Assembly (NCBI RefSeq): GCF_040689105.1
Contig: NZ_JBFBVU010000006.1
Location: 1 to 64,000, forward strand
Length of the DNA: 64,000 nucleotides
Source: Meridianimarinicoccus marinus
Lineage (GTDB): Bacteria; Pseudomonadota; Alphaproteobacteria; Rhodobacterales; Rhodobacteraceae
Reading direction: 5' to 3'
This document shows, piece after piece, positions 1 through 8,773 of the stretch (positions within the stretch are counted from its first letter, which is position 1; the number at the start of each line of letters is the position of its first letter). The notes under the pieces were generated by a model, which worked only from the letters and a program-made list of their open reading frames with translations, was not told the DNA's origin and did not search any database. The position numbers and the translations under genes are program-made.

Positions 1-355
1 CCTGCGCCACCTGCTTGTGCGCCAGAACCCGCGCGGCGACGCCTTCGGCAAGGGTTTCCATCAGGTTGAGCCGGCCGGCGGCCAGTTCATCCTCGATCGC
101 TTCAGGCAGAATGTCATAGCTGAGGATGCCGTCCACATCGTCATGGGCGGCCCCCGGCGCGGTCTGCTTCAGATCGGCAACGATGTTGAAGCGCACGCGC
201 TGGGTGTGGCCACGTTCCTGCTGGAACGCGCCGATCTCGACCTCAAGGACGTGGTCGTGCAGCAGCAGCTTGTCGGCGGTCCCGCTTTGCGCGGTCATCT
301 GGACATCCACGGGCGCAACGGGGCGCGTGTTCAAGCCAGTGGGCTGGTCGGTCAC
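1..355 (-). CDS. folB: Dihydroneopterin aldolase, C-terminally cut by window edge
   Basis: The reverse strand reads as the first about 118 residues of a FolB-family protein, which converts 7,8-dihydroneopterin to 6-hydroxymethyl-dihydropterin in folate synthesis. Visible family features are the early DKLLLHDHVLEVEIGAF segment, the R(V)RFNIVADL strand and the conserved ILSYDILPEAIED...METhLAEGVA-like region. The start chosen is GTG at 355-353 because an AGAAGGA ribosome site lies six bases upstream; an internal ATG about 20 codons in is the alternative. The 3' end lies outside the window. It is downstream of, and co-oriented with, the cell-wall hydrolase gene. Family assignment is firm, exact start moderate. 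Confidence 0.8.
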   Translation of the reverse strand, partial: MTDQPTGLNTRPVAPVDVQMTAQSGTADKLLLHDHVLEVEIGAFQQERGHTQRVRFNIVADLKQTAPGAAHDDVDGILSYDILPEAIEDELAAGRLNLMETLAEGVAARVLAHKQVAQ

Positions 356-412
356 GGTCGGTCCTTCTCTGATGCGGCGGGGCGGCGTGAGAAGGCCGGT
401 TTAGACCAAAGT

Positions 413-1117
413 TCAGCGCGTCGCCACCCGCGAGGGCTGACGATAGAAATGGTGCACGCCGATGGTGGCAGTGCGCGGGAACTTGCGCGACCAGGACGGG
501 CGAACCTGCTTGGTATGATAATGCGTTGCACCCTGCGTCAGATCTTCGGAAACGCCGCGCAGCACCGCATCCGCGACCTTGCTGACGTTGGTATAGGCGC
601 GTTTCTCGCGGATCACCTCGGGATTGCCATCGCAGGTGTAGGTAAACTGGCACTGGTACTTGCGCCCGGTGCCCTGATTGATGACGCCGCAGACCGAGTC
701 GGGATACCGGGGCGAGGACACACGGTTCATGATGACCTCGGCCACCGCAAACTGGCCTTTCACGCTTTCACCGCGCGCTTCGAAGTACAGCGCCTCGGAC
801 AGGCATTTCAGATCTTCGCTGGCTTTCGGCGCGGGCTGGGCCGCCAGCCACGCTTTGGTGTAGCTGACCTGCGGTTTGTTGCGCTTGGACGGCGTCGCGC
901 TCTGCACCGGCGCATTGGACGGTTGCGGCACCACAAGGCGCAGCAGATCGCCCTCCTCAAGGCGCGAGATCTCGGATTTCTCCTGACCGAAGAGAGCGCT
1001 CAACTGGCCGTTGACACTGACCGACGGATCGTTGGAAGTACTGACAGTGGCACCCGCATGAACAGCGGAAGACAGGCAGATCGAGAACATCAAGGCAGCG
1101 GCAGCACGAATAGTCAC
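413..1117 (-). CDS. SleB-family cell wall hydrolase, secreted
   Basis: The 234-residue protein has a signal peptide at about residues 1-22 ending VHA-GA, a variable linker to about residue 100, and a Hydrolase_2 (SleB/CwlJ) domain to the C-terminus. The domain shows the typical SEALYFEARGE block at about 107-117, then AEVIMNRV and a cysteine-containing CQFTYTCDG stretch. Members cleave peptidoglycan (lytic transglycosylase or amidase activity in spore formers); in non-sporing Alphaproteobacteria the exact bond is not known, so the role is inferred as envelope remodelling in the periplasm. It lies 158 bp downstream of ppdK on the same strand; nothing recognisable was seen in that gap. Confidence 0.85.
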   Translation of the reverse strand: MTIRAAAALMFSICLSSAVHAGATVSTSNDPSVSVNGQLSALFGQEKSEISRLEEGDLLRLVVPQPSNAPVQSATPSKRNKPQVSYTKAWLAAQPAPKASEDLKCLSEALYFEARGESVKGQFAVAEVIMNRVSSPRYPDSVCGVINQGTGRKYQCQFTYTCDGNPEVIREKRAYTNVSKVADAVLRGVSEDLTQGATHYHTKQVRPSWSRKFPRTATIGVHHFYRQPSRVATR

Positions 1118-1275
1118 GGTTTTTTCCCAAATTTGTTGGAACCAGAAGGGTGCTACCGGAGTTGACCCCTCGTTGGCAAATCCGTGACCGTGCGGAAGGT
1201 CAAAGCCGTTGTCATAACACTACAATTTAAAATGCTGCAGGTGCGAAGATGCCGGTTTTGCAGGCACTTAGCGCC

Positions 1276-3825
1276 CTAGGTTCCGTAAGCGGATTTCAGC
1301 GCAGACTGGGCCGCCGCAAGCCGCGCCAGGGGCACGCGGTATGGCGAACAGGACACATAATCGAATCCCTCGCCCCGGCAGAAGGCAATAGATTCGCTGT
1401 TTCCGCCGTGTTCGCCGCAGATCGACAGGGTCAGATCGGGGCGAGCCGCGCGCCCCCGCGCCGCTCCGATCTGCAACAATTCGCCGACGCCATCGGTGTC
1501 GAGGCTGAGGAACGGATCCTCGGAAAACACCCCCTGGCGGACATAAGCGCCCATGAAACGCCCCGCATCGTCGCGCGACAGCCCATAGGTCATCTGCGTC
1601 AGGTCGTTGGTGCCGAAGCTGAGAAACTCGCAATGGGCCGCGATTTCGCCGGCTTTGAGGGCCGCACGCGGGGTTTCCACCATGACGCCCAGCCGATAGG
1701 TCAGCTTGCCCCGGCGTTCGGTCTGCACCGCGGCCGAGATCGCCTCGACCCGCGCCTTGACGATTTCCACCTCGCGGCAGGCCGAGACCAGTGGGATCAT
1801 GATTTCGGGCACCACCGGCGCGCCGCCTTCCGAGGCATCCAGCGCCGCCTCGAAAATCGCGCGGGCCTGCATGTCGTAGATTTCCGGCAGGGTCAGGCCG
1901 AGGCGCACGCCGCGCAGGCCCAGCATCGGGTTGAATTCGGTCAGCGCGTCGATGCGGCGCTGCACGTCCGACACCGGGCGGTTCAGCGCCTCGGCCAGTT
2001 CGATGATGCCCTGACGATCGTGCGGAAGGAACTCGTGCAGGGGCGGGTCGAACAGGCGGATGCAGACCGGTTTACCGGCCATGATCCGGAAGATCTGGGT
2101 AAAATCGGCGCGCTGCATCGGCAGCAGCTGCGCCAGCGCATCGGCGCGATCCTCGGGCAGGTCAGCGAAGATCATCTCGCGCATGGCGGTCAGCCGGTCC
2201 TCGGCGAAGAACATATGCTCGGTGCGGCACAGCCCGATACCATCGGCGCCGAACCGGCGGGCCAGCGCCGCATCCTCGGGGGTGTCGGCATTGACCCGCA
2301 CGTCGATGTCGCGGACCTCGTCGGCCCAGCCCAGGAAGGACTCGAAAGCATCGTCGCGGCCCGCCGCCACCATCGCCACAGCACCCTTCAGCACTTCGCC
2401 GGCGGTGCCGTCCAGCGTGACGATCTCGCCTTCCTTGTAAATGGTGCCATCGGCGGTGGTCATGGTGCGGCTGCGGCGATCGATGGTGACGCTGGAGGCG
2501 CCGACCACGCAGGGCACGCCAAGGCCGCGTGCGATCACCGCCGCATGGCTGGTGGTGCCGCCGCGCTCGGTCAGGATCCCGCGGGCGGCGTGCATGCCGC
2601 GCACGTCCTCGGGGGTGGTTTCGCGCTTGGCGAGAATACAGGCTTCATCCTGCGCCGCCATCGCCTGCGCCGTGGTCGAGGAAAACACCAGCTTGCCCGC
2701 CGCAGCACCGGGGCTGGCGGCAATGCCCTGCACGATCCGGGTGCGCGGCGTTTCGGGGTCGATGCGCGGATGCAGAACCTCGTTCAGGGCGCGTGGCGGA
2801 ATGCGGCTCAGCGCCTCGTGGCGCGAGATGATGTTGTCCTCGGCCAGACCGACCACCACCCGCACCGCCGCCTGCGCGCTGCGGATCACCGGAATCGCAT
2901 CCAGGATCGCCAGATCGCCTTCGTGGATAGTGAATTCCACCTGCGCCTCATCGCGCAGCGTGGTCCGGCAGCGTTCGCCGTACTGCACCAGCCGGTCGAA
3001 AATGTCCGGGCAGAGCTCTTCCAGCGAGGGGCCGCGCGGATCGCGGGTCAGGTACAGCGCCCTCTCCCGGTCGACCAGCGCGTCGCGGCCCTGGCTCTGG
3101 CCCAAATAGCGGCCGGTGATCTGCGACTGGCCGGTGACCGGATCGATGAACTGCATCACCCCCGAACCGCTTTCGTCCGCCCCCACCCCAAGCGCCATTT
3201 CCTGCACCACAAGGCCCAGCCCGGCTTCGGCGGGTGCGCCGCGCGCCTGCCGCAGCAGCCGCGCCGAGGTGCTTTCCCAGGCCCGCGCCATGGAGCGCAA
3301 CACGCCGACCAGCTGTTCGGCGGGATTCTGCGGGAAATAATCCTCGGTCTCGATCTCGTATTCCCGCAAGGCGGTTTCGACGGCCGTGCGCGACGGGGTG
3401 TCGGGGCTGTCGAACAGGTCGTCATCCAGATGCGAGACCTGCACCGCGTAGGTCTGGATGAACCGCAGGTACAGGGCGCTGGCCGCGGCCTCGCCCAGGG
3501 TTGTCACCATGTCCTCGTAGCGGGCATCGTTCATGCCGATGTTCAGAACCGCCCCCGGCCCGCCCCAGCGTGCCTCTTGCGAGGACGGGCGCACCGACAC
3601 CAGTGGTGCGCCGCCAAAGGCGCTCAGGATCCGCTCCACATCCGGCATCCGCCCGGCGGCGATGCCATGCACCGTCTCGAACGACAGCGCTACGGTGCGC
3701 GGCACCGGCAGATCCAACTGGATCAGCGTCTGCAACCGCCCCGCGCGCCACCCGTGCTGGCGCGTGTCGATCGACGCGCTGCGGGTGATCGTGGTAAATT
3801 CCTTGAAGGTGACGAGCTTCTGCAT
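1276..3825 (-). CDS. ppdK: Pyruvate, phosphate dikinase
   Basis: Encodes an 849-residue PPDK, slightly shorter than the usual 870-890. It interconverts pyruvate, ATP and phosphate with phosphoenolpyruvate, AMP and pyrophosphate in the cytoplasm, linking glycolysis and gluconeogenesis. The N-terminal nucleotide-binding domain is followed by the phosphohistidine swivel domain with GGTTSHAAVIARGLG (active His about residue 427) and the C-terminal PEP/pyruvate TIM barrel with the CGEHGGN motif (catalytic Cys about 803). The ATG is preceded by AGGAGTACCCGCCG, giving a good ribosome site. It follows glyS by 65 bp on the same strand and may be co-transcribed with it. Confidence 0.96.
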   Translation of the reverse strand: MQKLVTFKEFTTITRSASIDTRQHGWRAGRLQTLIQLDLPVPRTVALSFETVHGIAAGRMPDVERILSAFGGAPLVSVRPSSQEARWGGPGAVLNIGMNDARYEDMVTTLGEAAASALYLRFIQTYAVQVSHLDDDLFDSPDTPSRTAVETALREYEIETEDYFPQNPAEQLVGVLRSMARAWESTSARLLRQARGAPAEAGLGLVVQEMALGVGADESGSGVMQFIDPVTGQSQITGRYLGQSQGRDALVDRERALYLTRDPRGPSLEELCPDIFDRLVQYGERCRTTLRDEAQVEFTIHEGDLAILDAIPVIRSAQAAVRVVVGLAEDNIISRHEALSRIPPRALNEVLHPRIDPETPRTRIVQGIAASPGAAAGKLVFSSTTAQAMAAQDEACILAKRETTPEDVRGMHAARGILTERGGTTSHAAVIARGLGVPCVVGASSVTIDRRSRTMTTADGTIYKEGEIVTLDGTAGEVLKGAVAMVAAGRDDAFESFLGWADEVRDIDVRVNADTPEDAALARRFGADGIGLCRTEHMFFAEDRLTAMREMIFADLPEDRADALAQLLPMQRADFTQIFRIMAGKPVCIRLFDPPLHEFLPHDRQGIIELAEALNRPVSDVQRRIDALTEFNPMLGLRGVRLGLTLPEIYDMQARAIFEAALDASEGGAPVVPEIMIPLVSACREVEIVKARVEAISAAVQTERRGKLTYRLGVMVETPRAALKAGEIAAHCEFLSFGTNDLTQMTYGLSRDDAGRFMGAYVRQGVFSEDPFLSLDTDGVGELLQIGAARGRAARPDLTLSICGEHGGNSESIAFCRGEGFDYVSCSPYRVPLARLAAAQSALKSAYGT

Positions 3826-3890
3826 CGGCGGGTACTCCTGGCGCAGAGCCTAGCCTTCCCCCGCCGTCAATGAAAGCGGCCCGGCGGGGA

Positions 3891-5987
3891 TTACCCCGCC
3901 AGACGTGTCAGATCGGCCACCTGCCCGCAGGTCTGGCGGATCATGTGCAACAGGTTCAGGCGGTTGCGGCGCACGACTTGGTTGTCGGCATTCACCTGCA
4001 CCGCCTCGAAGAAGGCATCGATCGGCCCGCGCAACTGCGCCATGGCGCCCATGGCGCCAGCGAAATCCTCGGCCTTGATGGCTGAGGAGATCGCTGCCCC
4101 CTGCGACTCCAGCGCCGCGAACAATGCCTTTTCCGCGTCGGTTTCGGCCAGCTTGACCTCGGCGCCATAGGAGTACTCCACCCCATCGGCCTCTTCCGCC
4201 TGGGTCAGGATGTTGTTGGCGCGCTTGAACCCCTGGATCAGGTTCTCGCCATCGTCGGTCTTCAGCACCGCCGCCAGCGCCTCGGCCCGCTTGACCAGCA
4301 GCGCCAGATCGTCATTGCCCGGCATGGCCAGGCAGGCGTCGATCACGTCATGCGGAATGCCCCGGTCGCGCAGATAGACTTTCAGGCGGTCGTGGATGAA
4401 GGAGAGAAGGTCATTCTCGTCGGCGAAGCTGGAGCCGCCCTGAGTCACTCGGACACCAACCAGTTCCTTTGCTTTCGCAAGGACACCGGGTCGCGACTTG
4501 AGATTGCACCTAACACCATTCTCCAGCACCAGCCGGATCACCCCCAGTGCCGCACGGCGCAAGGCAAAGGGGTCTTTCGAGCCGGTGGGCTTTTCATCGA
4601 TGGCCCAGAACCCGGTCAATGTGTCGATCTTGTCGGCCAGCGCCACGGCGACCGAGATCGGCGCGGTGGGGACATCGTCGGACGGACCAAGCGGGGCGTA
4701 GTGTTCCTGCGCCGCCACCGCCACATCAGCGGGCAGGCCCGCGGCCTCGCTGTAATACCGCCCCATAACCCCCTGAAGTTCCGGGAATTCATAGACCATT
4801 TCCGACGACAGATCTGCCTTGGCCACCTGCGCGGCCTTCTCGGCGGCCTCGGGATCGGCGCCGACCAGCGGCGCGATCTCGCGCGCCAGCGCGGCGATGC
4901 GGTCGATGCGGGCCTTCTGGCTGCCCAGCTTGTTGTGGAAGGTCACATTGTCCAGCGCCGCCAGCCAGGTGCCCATGCCGGCGCGGGCTTCGCGCAGGTC
5001 GTTCTCCCAGAAGAACTTGGCATCCGACAGCCGCGCCGACAGCACCTTCTGGTTGCCCGCAAGGATGGTCGCGCCGTCATCCGCCGTCACCCGGTTGGCG
5101 ACGGTGATGAAATGGGTGATCTTGCCGCCCTTGCCCACCGAGAAGAACTTCTGGTGTTCCTTCATCGAGGTTTGCAACACCTCGGCGGGCAGGCCCCGGA
5201 AGGCTTCGTCGATCTCGCCCAGCAGGACCACCGGGCATTCGACCAGCCCGGCGACCTCGGTCAGCAGGCCCTTGTCCTCGACCACTTCCAGCCCCTGCGC
5301 GAAGGCGGCGTTGGTGGCGTCGTGCCAGATCTGCGCCCCGCGTTCCTCGGCATCCAGGATCACATGGGCGCGCTTCAGCTTGGCGGCGTAATCGTCGAAC
5401 GAGGTCACGGTGAAGGCATCGGGCGCCATGAAGCGGTGCCCGCGCGTGGTGTTGCCCGCAACGATCCCATCCACGTCCAGCGGCACCACTTCGGCCCCGG
5501 CGTCATCGGTCATCAGGCACAGGATCGAGTGCAGCGGGCGGACCCAGCGCAGCTCTCCGCTGCCCCAGCGCATGGATTTGGGCCAGGGGAAGTTGCGGAT
5601 GGTCGCCTCCAGCACCTCGGCCACGATCTGCGCCGCCGGGCGGCCTTCCTTCACGATCATCGCGAAATAGGCCTGGCCCTTCTTCTCGTCGCGCACCTCA
5701 AGATCCTCGCGCGCGACGCCTGCGCCGCGGCAGAAGCCTTCGATGGCCTTGTCGGGCGCGCCGACGCGCGGGCCCTTGCGTTCTTCGCGGGTGGTGGGGC
5801 TTTCGGCGCTCAGCCCCTGCACCGTCAGCGCCAGGCGGCGCGGCGTGGTGAAGGCCTGCGCCCCGGCATAGGTCAGCCCGGCCTCGACCAGCCCGTCGGT
5901 GATCAGGCGCTTCAGGTCCGCACCGGCCTTGCCCTGCATCCGCGCGGGGATTTCTTCGGAAAACAGCTCGATCAGAAGGTCAGGCAT
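3891..5987 (-). CDS. glyS: Glycyl-tRNA synthetase beta subunit
   Basis: The 698-residue protein begins MPDLLIELFSEEIPARM, the standard start of the bacterial GlyS beta chain, and contains the HD-like and anticodon-binding C-terminal regions typical of the family. With the alpha chain (GlyQ, 7745-8683) it forms the alpha2-beta2 enzyme that charges tRNA-Gly. Length matches the family. The gene starts only nine bases after the gltS stop, with AGGACCCTTCC upstream of the ATG, so the two are surely on one transcript. GlyQ and GlyS are usually neighbours; here two other genes separate them. Confidence 0.97.
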   Translation of the reverse strand: MPDLLIELFSEEIPARMQGKAGADLKRLITDGLVEAGLTYAGAQAFTTPRRLALTVQGLSAESPTTREERKGPRVGAPDKAIEGFCRGAGVAREDLEVRDEKKGQAYFAMIVKEGRPAAQIVAEVLEATIRNFPWPKSMRWGSGELRWVRPLHSILCLMTDDAGAEVVPLDVDGIVAGNTTRGHRFMAPDAFTVTSFDDYAAKLKRAHVILDAEERGAQIWHDATNAAFAQGLEVVEDKGLLTEVAGLVECPVVLLGEIDEAFRGLPAEVLQTSMKEHQKFFSVGKGGKITHFITVANRVTADDGATILAGNQKVLSARLSDAKFFWENDLREARAGMGTWLAALDNVTFHNKLGSQKARIDRIAALAREIAPLVGADPEAAEKAAQVAKADLSSEMVYEFPELQGVMGRYYSEAAGLPADVAVAAQEHYAPLGPSDDVPTAPISVAVALADKIDTLTGFWAIDEKPTGSKDPFALRRAALGVIRLVLENGVRCNLKSRPGVLAKAKELVGVRVTQGGSSFADENDLLSFIHDRLKVYLRDRGIPHDVIDACLAMPGNDDLALLVKRAEALAAVLKTDDGENLIQGFKRANNILTQAEEADGVEYSYGAEVKLAETDAEKALFAALESQGAAISSAIKAEDFAGAMGAMAQLRGPIDAFFEAVQVNADNQVVRRNRLNLLHMIRQTCGQVADLTRLAG

Positions 5988-5996
5988 GGAAGGGTC

Positions 5997-7205
5997 CTAG
6001 AAACTCAGAAGGGTCTGGATCACCGCCGCATTCGCCAGATCGACGAAAAAGGCAGAGACAAGCGGAAGGATGACGAAGGCGATGGGCGACGGGCCATAGC
6101 GTTTGGTCACGGCGTTCATATTGGCGATGGCAGTGGGCGTGGCGCCCAGCCCGAATCCGGCGAACCCGGCGGACAGCACCGCGCCGCGATAGCCCGATCC
6201 CATCAGCGGGAACACCGCCAGCAGGACGAACAGAACCGTCACAAGCGTCTGCAGCCCCATGGTCACCGCCATCAGTGCCCCCATCCCGGCCAGTGTCCAC
6301 AATTGCAGCGACATCAGCGACATGGACAGAAAGATGCCCAGCGAGAATTCCGACATCAGCGCCAGCGCCGGGGTGCGCGACACCCGCGGCCCGATCCGGG
6401 TCAGCCCCAGCAGGTTGCCGACGACGATCCCCATCAGCAGGCAGGGCACGAACAGCGGCAGATTGAGCCCGGTGGCAGCAATGGCCTGGCTGAGCAAATA
6501 GCCCAGGATGATGGTCACATGCAGCACGAACAGCACGCGCATCAGGTCCACATGGGTGACGCGGGCCTCGTCGACCTTGTCGAACGGCAGGCCGACGGTA
6601 TGGGTGTGTTCGGGGCGGTCCGGGGTCAGCTGGCCGCGTTCGATCAGATACTTGGCAATCGGTCCGCCGATCAACGCCGCCAGCACCAGCCCGATGGTGG
6701 CCACCGCGATGCCCAGTTCCGCCGCCCCGGCAAAGCCACTTTGTTCGGCTACCATCGGCGCCCAGGCAATCGCCGTGCCGTGGCCGCCGATCAGGGCCGC
6801 CGAGCCCATCAGCACCCCCAGTTGCGCAGGCATCCCGAAGGCCAGCGCCGCGCCAATGCCCACGATGTTCTGCACCACGATGAACACGATGGTCAGCCCC
6901 AGCAGGATCGCCAGAGGCTTGCCGCCGGTTTTCAGGTCGGACAAGCGCGCGTTCAGCCCGATGCCCGCGAAGAACACCACCAGAAAGTAGTTGCGCGAGC
7001 CGAGGTCGAACTCGACGCTGCGATCCATCAACAGGAAAATTCCCCAGGTGATGGCCGCGGCGACCAGCCCGCCGGACACCGGTTCGGGTATGTTGAAATC
7101 GCGCAGGACCCGGATCTTGCGGGTGACCTGCACACCCACCAGAAAGACCAGCAGGCCCAGGGTGGTGGCGACGAAATCGGGGATGACGAGGGGGGTAGAT
7201 TCCAT
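5997..7205 (-). CDS. gltS: Sodium/glutamate symporter
   Basis: The 402-residue polytopic protein is full length for the GltS (ESS) family, which imports glutamate with Na+ across the inner membrane. It shows about ten hydrophobic segments and two inverted halves. Typical family pieces are FFAGIGLNARLSDLK, the GGHGTAIAW loop and, in the second half, the GFGLGATPTAIANMNAV loop. It lies between glyQ and glyS, 5 bp after the small membrane gene and 9 bp before glyS, so it is translated from the same message as the glycyl-tRNA synthetase. Its presence in this operon is unusual and is treated under findings. Confidence 0.93.
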   Translation of the reverse strand: MESTPLVIPDFVATTLGLLVFLVGVQVTRKIRVLRDFNIPEPVSGGLVAAAITWGIFLLMDRSVEFDLGSRNYFLVVFFAGIGLNARLSDLKTGGKPLAILLGLTIVFIVVQNIVGIGAALAFGMPAQLGVLMGSAALIGGHGTAIAWAPMVAEQSGFAGAAELGIAVATIGLVLAALIGGPIAKYLIERGQLTPDRPEHTHTVGLPFDKVDEARVTHVDLMRVLFVLHVTIILGYLLSQAIAATGLNLPLFVPCLLMGIVVGNLLGLTRIGPRVSRTPALALMSEFSLGIFLSMSLMSLQLWTLAGMGALMAVTMGLQTLVTVLFVLLAVFPLMGSGYRGAVLSAGFAGFGLGATPTAIANMNAVTKRYGPSPIAFVILPLVSAFFVDLANAAVIQTLLSF

Positions 7206-7209
7206 GCGC

Positions 7210-7680
7210 TCAGTCCCGGAATTCCGCGTTCAACTGGTGCCAGGCATAGGCACGCCCGTCGTCGAACACCGCGACCACGCGATCCACGCCCTGCGAGATG
7301 CTTTCTTCGGACAGGAAGGCGATAGCCCGGCCGTCCTGGATTGCGGCCCCGATCTCGGTGGCGTCGAAGCAGTCGAACCAGCCCGGCGCATTCAACGGCT
7401 CGGCCCCGTCGTACAGCCGAAAGGTCTCGGTCAGCAGCGCCTGGCTAAGGGGCGTGGTAAAACAGGCCCGGAACCGGATCGGCGAACTGGTCGCGTCGAT
7501 GGCTTCGATCCCAGCAGCAGGGATCGGCTCTGGCGCGCCCTCGTGGATCGGGGTCAGCCGGATCTCGACCGTCTCGGTCGCGACCTCGTCGTAGAAATGA
7601 TAGACCTGCAGGTAATAGAGCGACACCCCCGCGATCAGTGCGAACGCCAAGATGACTCCTCCGACGATCTTGCCATTCAT
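7210..7680 (-). CDS. DUF6446-like membrane-anchored protein
   Basis: The 156-residue product has one N-terminal membrane segment (about residues 6-22, GGVILAFALIAGVSLYYL) and a periplasmic domain with paired motifs RFRACFTTPLSQALLTE and APGWFDCFDA, ending ...DRVVAVFDDGRAYAWHQLN. I recognise it as the small protein that often sits between glyQ and glyS in Rhodobacteraceae (DUF6446), of unknown function; members I recall run somewhat longer at the C-terminus. The ATG at 7680 was chosen over an upstream in-frame start at 7797 because a GAGGTG ribosome site precedes it and the upstream part is not conserved-looking. Confidence 0.75.
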   Translation of the reverse strand: MNGKIVGGVILAFALIAGVSLYYLQVYHFYDEVATETVEIRLTPIHEGAPEPIPAAGIEAIDATSSPIRFRACFTTPLSQALLTETFRLYDGAEPLNAPGWFDCFDATEIGAAIQDGRAIAFLSEESISQGVDRVVAVFDDGRAYAWHQLNAEFRD

Positions 7681-7744
7681 GCGGCACCTCGGACGGGGCG
7701 CAGTGCCGCGTGGCGTGCCTGCCGGGAAAAAGGGAATCGCCGGG

Positions 7745-8683
7745 TCACGCGGCATCCCCCGCCACGAAGCCGCCGGCCTCGGTCTGCACGAAGGCATCGG
7801 CGCAAAGCTTGGCCAGCGCCCGGACCCGACCGATATAGGCCTGTCGTTCGGTGACCGAGATCACCCCGCGCGCGTCCAGAAGGTTGAACATGTGGCTGGC
7901 CTTGATGCATTGGTCATAGGCCGGATGCGCCATGACGATGCGGCGCCCGGTCTTGGGATCCTCGGCGGGCTGGTTCAGGATCGCCTGGCATTCGGCCTCG
8001 GCTTCCTCGAACTGCTTCAGCAGCACCTCGGTGTTGGCCTGATCGAAGTTCCAGCGCGAATATTCCTGCTCGGTCTGGCGGAACACATCGCCGTATTTCA
8101 GCGCGATCGGCGCGTCGGGGTCGTTGAAGGGCATGTCCATGACGTGATCGACGCCCAGAACATACATCGCCAGTCGTTCCAGCCCATAGGTCAACTCGCC
8201 CGAGACCGGCTTGCAGTCGTGGCCGCCGACCTGCTGGAAATAGGTGAATTGCGAGACTTCCATACCGTCGCACCAGACCTCCCAGCCCAACCCCCAGGCG
8301 CCCAGCGTCGGGCTTTCCCAGTCGTCTTCGACGAAACGGATGTCGTGCAGGTCCATGTCGATGCCGATGGCTTCCAGGCTGCCCAGATACAGCGCCTGAA
8401 GATCGGGCGGGCTGGGTTTGATCAGCACCTGGTACTGGTAATAATGCTGCAGGCGGTTGGGGTTTTCGCCATAGCGCCCGTCCGTGGGCCGCCGCGACGG
8501 CTGCACATAGGCCGCCGCCCAGGGTTGCGAGCCCAGCGAGCGCAGCGTGGTGGCCGGGTGGAAAGTGCCCGCGCCCACTTCCATGTCATAGGGCTGCAGA
8601 ATGGCGCAGCCCTTTTCGGCCCAGTAATTCTGAAGCCGCAGGATGATCTCCTGAAAACTGCGGGGGCGGGATTTCGGATCCAT
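7745..8683 (-). CDS. glyQ: Glycyl-tRNA synthetase alpha subunit
   Basis: The 312-residue alpha chain carries the class II catalytic core. Signature stretches include SFQEIILRLQNYWAEKGCAI, PYDMEVGAGTFHPATTLR and QPSRRPTDGRYGENPNRLQ near the N-terminus. It activates glycine with ATP and works with GlyS. The C-terminal SVTERQAYIGRVRALA segment is also typical. Start ATG at 8683 has AAAGGTG upstream. It is the first gene of the glyQ-DUF6446-gltS-glyS group, about 90 bp downstream of trkH. Confidence 0.97.
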   Translation of the reverse strand: MDPKSRPRSFQEIILRLQNYWAEKGCAILQPYDMEVGAGTFHPATTLRSLGSQPWAAAYVQPSRRPTDGRYGENPNRLQHYYQYQVLIKPSPPDLQALYLGSLEAIGIDMDLHDIRFVEDDWESPTLGAWGLGWEVWCDGMEVSQFTYFQQVGGHDCKPVSGELTYGLERLAMYVLGVDHVMDMPFNDPDAPIALKYGDVFRQTEQEYSRWNFDQANTEVLLKQFEEAEAECQAILNQPAEDPKTGRRIVMAHPAYDQCIKASHMFNLLDARGVISVTERQAYIGRVRALAKLCADAFVQTEAGGFVAGDAA

Positions 8684-8773
8684 GGGGCACCTTTCGCAAC
8701 GCGTCGCGCCTCTCCATAGGCAAGAGGCCGGACAGGGTCAATCAAGCCCCGCCCGCCGTGCCCGGCAAAGCCG

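Noticed and set aside
1249..3873. 874-codon open frame on the plus strand
   Set aside because: Antisense to ppdK; high G+C creates long mirror frames. The minus frame has all PPDK motifs.
4350..7325. 991-codon plus-strand frame
   Set aside because: Antisense to glyS and gltS, with His/Gln/Arg-rich composition typical of shadow frames.
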